NCBI GenBank assembly: GCA_019594195.1
Contig: JAFDTP010000021.1
Location: forward strand, 1 to 24,972
Direction of reading: 5' to 3'
Source: Thermoplasmata archaeon
GTDB lineage: Archaea; Thermoplasmatota; Thermoplasmata; Halarchaeoplasmatales; Halarchaeoplasmataceae
DNA length: 24,972 nt
Shown here piece by piece: positions 20,979-24,972 of this stretch; position 1 is the stretch's first letter; every line of letters begins with the position of its first letter. A program made the translations under genes and the position numbers. Below the pieces are notes generated by a model. It did no database searches. It saw only the letters and a program-made list of their open reading frames with translations, and was not told where the DNA came from.

Positions 20979-21464
20979 TCATCCCTTTATCTTTCTGACT
21001 TGTCGCTCCGCATATTCTCTCAGAAGTCTCAACTGGACGGAACCATATACCTGAATGTAAGCGTTGGCTATTCGGACGTCAAAATATGTTTCACTTGAAG
21101 CTGAATGCCAAAAAGAGCTATCACCAAGATCACCTTCTGAAAAAATCGTGTAACTTTTATGTGTATTTCTCTGTTGGCTAGCGAAATCATCAGCACTTCT
21201 GGTAGTATCGAATATGATCACTACAATAGTCAATGAGTTACCATCTTTTTCCAATTCCAAAACACTGCCACTTTCCACATTTTCTCTGTCTAATCCTTTC
21301 TCTCCTTCCTTGGATATATCCCATCCGTCCGTGATATCTTCCTCATCTAATATATATTCAGAGGCTTCACCCTGGAATCCATTCTCATCCGTATGTGCTG
21401 ACAAAAAAATCAGTGATGATACCAGTATCACAGATAAAGCTAAGGTTGAAATCTTCCCTCCCAT
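20979..21464 (-). CDS. Predicted secreted or anchored protein, function unknown
   Basis: A protein of 161 residues with an N-terminal signal or anchor helix (LALSVILVSSLIFLSA) and an extracellular domain rich in Asp, Glu and Ser: ASEYILDEEDITDGWDIS, LTIVVIIFDTTRSADDFASQ, then SYTIFSEGDLGDSSFW and a C-terminal basic helix. The pattern (beta strands, acidic surface, one globular domain) resembles small cell-surface or lipoprotein-like domains, but no Cys lipobox is clear and I do not recognise the family. The start is set at the ATG 21464 because the TATA-like CTTAATATCA (21491-21500, minus strand) would put transcription initiation near 21470; an ATG at 21482 is in frame. It stands alone. Confidence 0.7.
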   Translation of the reverse strand: MGGKISTLALSVILVSSLIFLSAHTDENGFQGEASEYILDEEDITDGWDISKEGEKGLDRENVESGSVLELEKDGNSLTIVVIIFDTTRSADDFASQQRNTHKSYTIFSEGDLGDSSFWHSASSETYFDVRIANAYIQVYGSVQLRLLREYAERQVRKIKG

Positions 21465-21548
21465 ACTCCCACATACTAACATGATCGTCGTGATATTAAG
21501 AGTTGTCTGTAATCGATAGTCAAGCGAATAGGCTCGCTAAAATAAGGA

Positions 21549-22205
21549 TCAAGAGATGGCAGCCATTGAGGGCGGCATGGGATAGATAACGGTATTATCT
21601 GCTTCCAAGAAGGCTTCTTCTTCGATTATGATGAATTCAAGAGATCTAGTGAAGGGTAAAGGCGAGAGAAAATCATAATTTATAACCACACGCTCCTGTC
21701 TACCAAATGAACCGCTTATTTTATAGACTGTCATTCTACCCGGATATCTCGTGAGTTGGTCAAGATCAACCTCTCCTTTTATACTTTCTAAATACCAATC
21801 CTCCTCTCCGGAGTCCATCTTTTCTAATACCTCATCAGCATCAAAACTCGGACCTATCTTCTCATCTATGAGATCAAAGTGACCCGGAAAAACAGTTTCT
21901 CCAGATAGATAAAGTCGTGATCGATGCATGGAAACGTCTTGTATAAGATGGGAAGTCAGGTTCAAAGCAGGGATCGATATCAAAATCAAAACCACTAGAA
22001 GAACTTTAAATTTTCTCAATTTCCCCTTATTTTCCCTGATCAACTTTGAAGATTTGTCATCTTGCCCGTCTTTAAACATCGCTATGACCTTGATGAAATC
22101 TCCCTTCTTTTTGATCTTCCAGATAGTGAATAATATCAATCCAGGTATGAGAAGATAGTATATGAGATAGAGTGCTAGAAGTTGAAATACCTGATGAACC
22201 ATCAT
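21549..22205 (-). CDS. Membrane protein with extracytoplasmic domain, function unknown
   Basis: A protein of 218 residues. The first helix lies at about residues 7-28, followed by a basic cytoplasmic loop (FKDGQDDKSSKLIRENKGKL). A second helix lies at about 67-85 (VLLVVLILISIPALNL), then a soluble domain of about 130 residues with WYLESIKGEVDLDQLTRYPG and ERVVINYDFLSPLPF. Its ATG overlaps the stop codon of the DppB-type permease gene (4 bp), so the two are translationally coupled. A role as an accessory part of that transporter is inferred from this alone. No family is recognised. Confidence 0.75.
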   Translation of the reverse strand: MMVHQVFQLLALYLIYYLLIPGLILFTIWKIKKKGDFIKVIAMFKDGQDDKSSKLIRENKGKLRKFKVLLVVLILISIPALNLTSHLIQDVSMHRSRLYLSGETVFPGHFDLIDEKIGPSFDADEVLEKMDSGEEDWYLESIKGEVDLDQLTRYPGRMTVYKISGSFGRQERVVINYDFLSPLPFTRSLEFIIIEEEAFLEADNTVIYPMPPSMAAIS

Positions 22206-23305
22206 TTTTCCCCCTCGCTGAATTTAGATCCTACTTGAACTCTAGGATCTAGAATACTGTAAAGAACGTCGGCGATATAAAATGTAATGATGGAAATCAC
22301 CATCAGAACGAAGGTGATCGAAGCTATCAGCTGATCTTCAAAAACACTTCCACTCTGATCTGTGAGATGTACTCCGGACTGATAAAGAGCTCTCCTCAAT
22401 AGATATCCGATCCCCGGCCATTGGAAGATAACTTCTGCTATGAGAAAACCTCCAAGTGAAGTCAAGAGCGCGAGTACGGCGGTCGTCATCATCGGAGGAG
22501 CAGCCGTCCTTAAAGCGTGTCCGTATATGACCTTATTTTCAGGAAGACCTTTTGATCTAGCGGCCATTATGTAATCGTCTTCTAAAACGCCGCTGATTAT
22601 ATTTCTAGATATCCAAAGATTAGCTCCGAATTTTACGAATACTATAGTGAAAAGAGGTAGAGACATCTTGATCAAAAACTCTTTCAAGTAACCAAGATAT
22701 CCTACGACTTCAACGTTAGGAAATGCCGGGTAAGGTCTTGGATATATTCCGAGTATATATGAAAATATAAGCAGGAAGATCATGCCGGCCCACCATATCG
22801 GGACTGAGGATGATACGGCTCCAAAAAGAGTCGTTAACCTATCGAGCTTAGAACCGAGATTTTGTGCAGCTTTCAATCCCAACACAATCGCAAGAGAAGT
22901 GTATATCACGGCACCAGTGGTGAATAAAACTATAGTATTGGGTAAGTATTGCATAATTATATCAGCGATATCATCACTCCCCTGATAATCGGTGAATCTA
23001 TTTGTTTTTCCGAAGTCAAAAGTGAGCATATCTCTAGCATTATCCCATACCCGTTCTGCCCTTGAGCCGTCCAGGTTATTCTCTTTCTTCAACCTCTTTA
23101 TTTCATCTTCTCTAAATTCTTTTGCCTCCTCTGGGTCTTCGAATTGCCTGAATTCGATCTGACGATTGACTTGCCTCTCTATAGCCTCTTCTTGGTCCTC
23201 TTCTCTTAAAGTCACAAAAAAGGCAGATATGATCATCGCCACTATGAGTATAGTCATTAGCATACTTAAGCTTCTTATCCCCAGGTATTTCCAGGGCAGG
23301 GACAT
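22202..23305 (-). CDS. ABC transporter permease, DppB/OppB-type (BPD_transp_1)
   Basis: A protein of 367 residues with an N-terminal helix (LSMLMTILIVAMIISAFFV), then a charged extracytoplasmic insertion of about 90 residues, then the typical permease core: LPNTIVLFTTGAVIYTSLAI, SSVPIWWAGMIFLLIFSYIL, the EAA loop around DDYIMAARSKGLPENKVIYG with the Gly spacing that contacts the ATPase, and IAEVIFQWPGIGYLL. Such permeases import oligopeptides, or nickel and other solutes. The start is ATG 23305 behind AGGTGGG; an ATG 29 codons earlier is in frame but its extra segment is not typical. No second permease, ATPase or binding protein is visible in the window. Confidence 0.87.
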   Translation of the reverse strand: MSLPWKYLGIRSLSMLMTILIVAMIISAFFVTLREEDQEEAIERQVNRQIEFRQFEDPEEAKEFREDEIKRLKKENNLDGSRAERVWDNARDMLTFDFGKTNRFTDYQGSDDIADIIMQYLPNTIVLFTTGAVIYTSLAIVLGLKAAQNLGSKLDRLTTLFGAVSSSVPIWWAGMIFLLIFSYILGIYPRPYPAFPNVEVVGYLGYLKEFLIKMSLPLFTIVFVKFGANLWISRNIISGVLEDDYIMAARSKGLPENKVIYGHALRTAAPPMMTTAVLALLTSLGGFLIAEVIFQWPGIGYLLRRALYQSGVHLTDQSGSVFEDQLIASITFVLMVISIITFYIADVLYSILDPRVQVGSKFSEGEK

Positions 23306-23356
23306 ACCCACCTGATTTAAGTTGTAATATATCAATGTATTGATTAGTTCCTCAAA

Positions 23357-23370
23357 TTTTAATAATATAT
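23357..23370 (-). promoter_or_regulatory. TATA-like box of the permease unit
   Basis: Minus-strand TATATTATTAAAA lies about 55-60 nt before the permease ATG, with AGGTGGG as the ribosome-binding sequence downstream. The palindromes at 23382-23409 lie directly upstream of it, where an activator or repressor could act. Confidence 0.4.
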
Positions 23371-23376
23371 GTGAAT

Positions 23377-23414
23377 GATATGTTTGGGCCAAACTTAGAT
23401 ATCGATATCATATC
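23377..23414. promoter_or_regulatory. Palindromic cluster, possible operator
   Basis: GTTTGG-G-CCAAAC (23382-23394) is an interrupted perfect palindrome, and GATATCGATATC (23398-23409) is a perfect 12-bp palindrome. GATATG (23377-23382) and CATATC (23409-23414) form an outer inverted pair around both. It lies between the divergent permease unit and the AbrB-type gene. Function as an operator is inference. Confidence 0.4.
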
Positions 23415-23493
23415 AAAAAAAGATGTTAGATTTCATTCAGTTGAAAAATCACATATCTTACGTTTATTTCCTCTGCATGGTACATTTTGCCGT

Positions 23494-23505
23494 AATATAT
23501 TAATA
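23494..23505 (+). promoter_or_regulatory. TATA-like box of the AbrB-type gene
   Basis: AATATATTAATA lies about 50 nt before the ATG at 23550; GGTG (23540-23543) is the ribosome-binding sequence. Inference from spacing. Confidence 0.45.
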
Positions 23506-23549
23506 ACGTTTTCAATTATGATCATCACGCTAACAAAAAGGTGTCATTT

Positions 23550-23783
23550 ATGAAATTAGGGGACATGTTAGAGAAAACTGAGATAGAAGATCTTCCTGAG
23601 TTGATAGGTTGTGTCAGGGAAGAGATCCCGAAGATATTAGAAAGAGCCGCCTCTGATCACGCTTTGTTCAAAGCCAAGGTCGGTGAGAGTGGAAGAGTGA
23701 CAATACCGACCGCTGAAAGAGACGTATTAGAGATAGAAGAAGGAGATGTCGTGCAGGTCATAGTGAAGCCGCTAGAAGATTGA
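23550..23783 (+). CDS. AbrB/SpoVT-type swapped-hairpin DNA-binding protein
   Basis: A protein of 77 residues. The C-terminal ~37 residues form an AbrB/SpoVT beta-hairpin domain (FKAKVGESGRVTIP, then LEIEEGDVVQVIVKPLE); the first ~40 form a helical part with one Cys (ELIGCVREEIPKILER). Such small proteins dimerise and bind DNA as transition-state regulators or antitoxins. No toxin gene is adjacent. It starts at the ATG at 23550 behind GGTG; a GTG at 23541 overlaps that sequence. It lies 54 bp before the exporter gene, suggesting that it regulates itself and the exporter. Confidence 0.87.
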   Translation: MKLGDMLEKTEIEDLPELIGCVREEIPKILERAASDHALFKAKVGESGRVTIPTAERDVLEIEEGDVVQVIVKPLED

Positions 23784-23837
23784 TCTTGACAAAAATCGTA
23801 TTCATTCAATGCTGTCAACAAGAAGGTGTAGGTCGCG

Positions 23838-24972
23838 ATGGATATAAAAAAATGGTTCAGAAAGAACGTGTTCGATACCTTCCCTCTTTTGGTAAGCGGC
23901 AGCCCTGTTAAGGTCATAGCAATCATACTTGTGTTAACATTGGTCATGGGATACTTCGCCTCCTTCGCGGAGATGGATACTGACGATGAGACCTTCGAGC
24001 CCGACACAGAAACATCCGATTGGAGGGATGACGTTGAAGAGAAGTTTGGCACCGCTGGTGACTACAGTCAGGTCGTTTTCATCGGCGATCTCGGTGATGC
24101 GCTGACCCAGGATGTTCTCTTGGATATGCTACATACCAAGGAGGCTGTTCTAGAACATGAAGAGATAAACCAGACCCTTAGGAAGGACGGCGGAGTTCCT
24201 GAAGGGATGATGACTCTTGCGGACCTGATAATACAGGCAAACCGCACTCAGCAGTTGAGCAGAACTCTAGAAGATATATATGACGATCTGAACGAACTCC
24301 ATATCTCTATCAGAAATCAAACCGAGATGTATGAGAGACTCAACATATCTCTCTCGAACAATCTTATATTGGCACAATCTTCCGACGAGGAAATCAGGAC
24401 TGAATCTGCTGAAGCTTTCAAATCGATGTCCTACATCATAGATAATCCTGACAGCTGGACGATCCTGCAGGAATACATGGATATGTTCGAGAGGATCATA
24501 GCGCCGATGGATTTGGCAGAATACGATGGAACCGAGAATCTGTCTTCTGAACTCACCCAGGACGAAGAAGATGAGATACCTGAAGAGGGTCAGTACTTCA
24601 TCGAGCTTTTCGAAGCTTCAGCTAGGATATTATATGAGCACGATCCAACACCTGCGGAGAGGCGTGCAGTGGGCAGGATGCTCACCTATTTTTTGGAGAT
24701 CAGTGAACATATCGCCTATATCCAGCCTGACTTTGGATTTGTTGAGGACATCCCGTCAGTCGAGCCTTCTCTTGACGAGAAGATAGCTCAAGTCGAGAAC
24801 ATGACAGACAGGGAGATAAAAAGCAGTCTGAAAGAGGTACACGAGTACGATCCCGATCCCCTGAGAGAAAGCATCGAAAGGTCGATAGAGATACTCGACG
24901 AGGCCGAAACCGAGGAAGTGGACGCTTACGATCACCTAGATGCGACCGACAACACGCTTTCTGAACTGGAGA
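23838..24972 (+). CDS. RND/MMPL superfamily exporter, C-terminus cut off by window edge
   Basis: 378 codons remain open to the right edge. The N-terminus has a basic stretch and a first helix (about 23-43, VKVIAIILVLTLVMGYFASF), followed by DETFEPDTETSDWRDDVEEK and FGTAGDYSQVVFIGD, a large polar extracytoplasmic loop of the RND/MMPL type that stays soluble to the edge (residues 45-378). Acidic and helical segments dominate. Family members export lipids, sterol- or hopanoid-like compounds, or drugs. The later helices lie outside the window. The ATG at 23838 follows AAGGTGTAGG. The AbrB-type gene 54 bp upstream is probably co-transcribed. Confidence 0.85.
   Translation, partial: MDIKKWFRKNVFDTFPLLVSGSPVKVIAIILVLTLVMGYFASFAEMDTDDETFEPDTETSDWRDDVEEKFGTAGDYSQVVFIGDLGDALTQDVLLDMLHTKEAVLEHEEINQTLRKDGGVPEGMMTLADLIIQANRTQQLSRTLEDIYDDLNELHISIRNQTEMYERLNISLSNNLILAQSSDEEIRTESAEAFKSMSYIIDNPDSWTILQEYMDMFERIIAPMDLAEYDGTENLSSELTQDEEDEIPEEGQYFIELFEASARILYEHDPTPAERRAVGRMLTYFLEISEHIAYIQPDFGFVEDIPSVEPSLDEKIAQVENMTDREIKSSLKEVHEYDPDPLRESIERSIEILDEAETEEVDAYDHLDATDNTLSELE

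Noticed and set aside
23306..23392. 29-residue N-terminal extension of the permease
   Set aside because: It would overlap the permease's TATA-like box, and AGGTGGG directly precedes the ATG at 23305.
23657..24052. Minus-strand 131-residue open frame
   Set aside because: It is antisense to the end of the AbrB-type gene and start of the exporter, with no recognisable domain.

Overview
The window reads as chromosomal DNA from an uncultured or little-studied archaeon on the euryarchaeal side. Supporting markers are a PCNA sliding clamp, an archaeal proteasome alpha subunit, the exosome subunits Rrp4/Rrp41/Rrp42, SBDS, eL43 (L37Ae), Rpo12, the KEOPS subunit Pcc1, prefoldin beta, an archaeal TyrRS, Nep1 and the archaeal GTP cyclohydrolase MptA. 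Promoters look archaeal: AT-rich TATA-like boxes lie about 25 nt upstream of inferred starts, and several genes appear leaderless. Proteins are rich in Asp and Glu, and Arg is mostly AGA/AGG. An anaerobic and possibly saline lifestyle is compatible, but I cannot name the clade from sequence alone.

Layout. 1-1515 (-): an SPFH/stomatin-like protein (cut by the left edge) behind nfeD. 1613-3413 (-): PCNA and MptA. 3535-4705 (+): a MIP18-type Fe-S assembly factor and a DUF89/ARMT1-like damage-control phosphatase. 4694-6992 (-): Nep1, dihydropteroate synthase FolP and a small double zinc-ribbon protein. 7114-7869 (+): a nitroreductase. 7878-10719 (-): a YhaM-like HD exoribonuclease, dihydroorotase and an AMMECR1 protein. 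10720-11183: a non-coding interval with a possible structured RNA and C-rich tracts.

11184-16977 (+) is the conserved archaeal RNA-processing and proteostasis superoperon: psmA, SBDS, rrp4, rrp41, rrp42, eL43, rpo12, pcc1, prefoldin beta and a DHH phosphoesterase. It links ribosome maturation, RNA decay, tRNA t6A modification, transcription and protein folding and turnover. It ends against tyrS (-), and pgk (+) follows from a divergent promoter region.

19410-20978 is the unusual part: a gene-poor, palindrome-rich region around tRNA-Thr(CGT). It holds at least four copies of a roughly 50-bp double-hairpin module whose stems differ by compensating changes. One module sits inside a second, partial copy of the tRNA 3' end, splitting it exactly. 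The region also contains a broken small membrane ORF and one intact small membrane protein. I regard this as the best candidate for an undescribed mobile or structured repeat family.

20979-24972: a secreted protein of unknown function, a two-gene unit of a DppB-type permease plus a membrane protein of unknown function, palindromic possible operators, an AbrB-type regulator and the start of a large RND/MMPL exporter that runs off the right edge.
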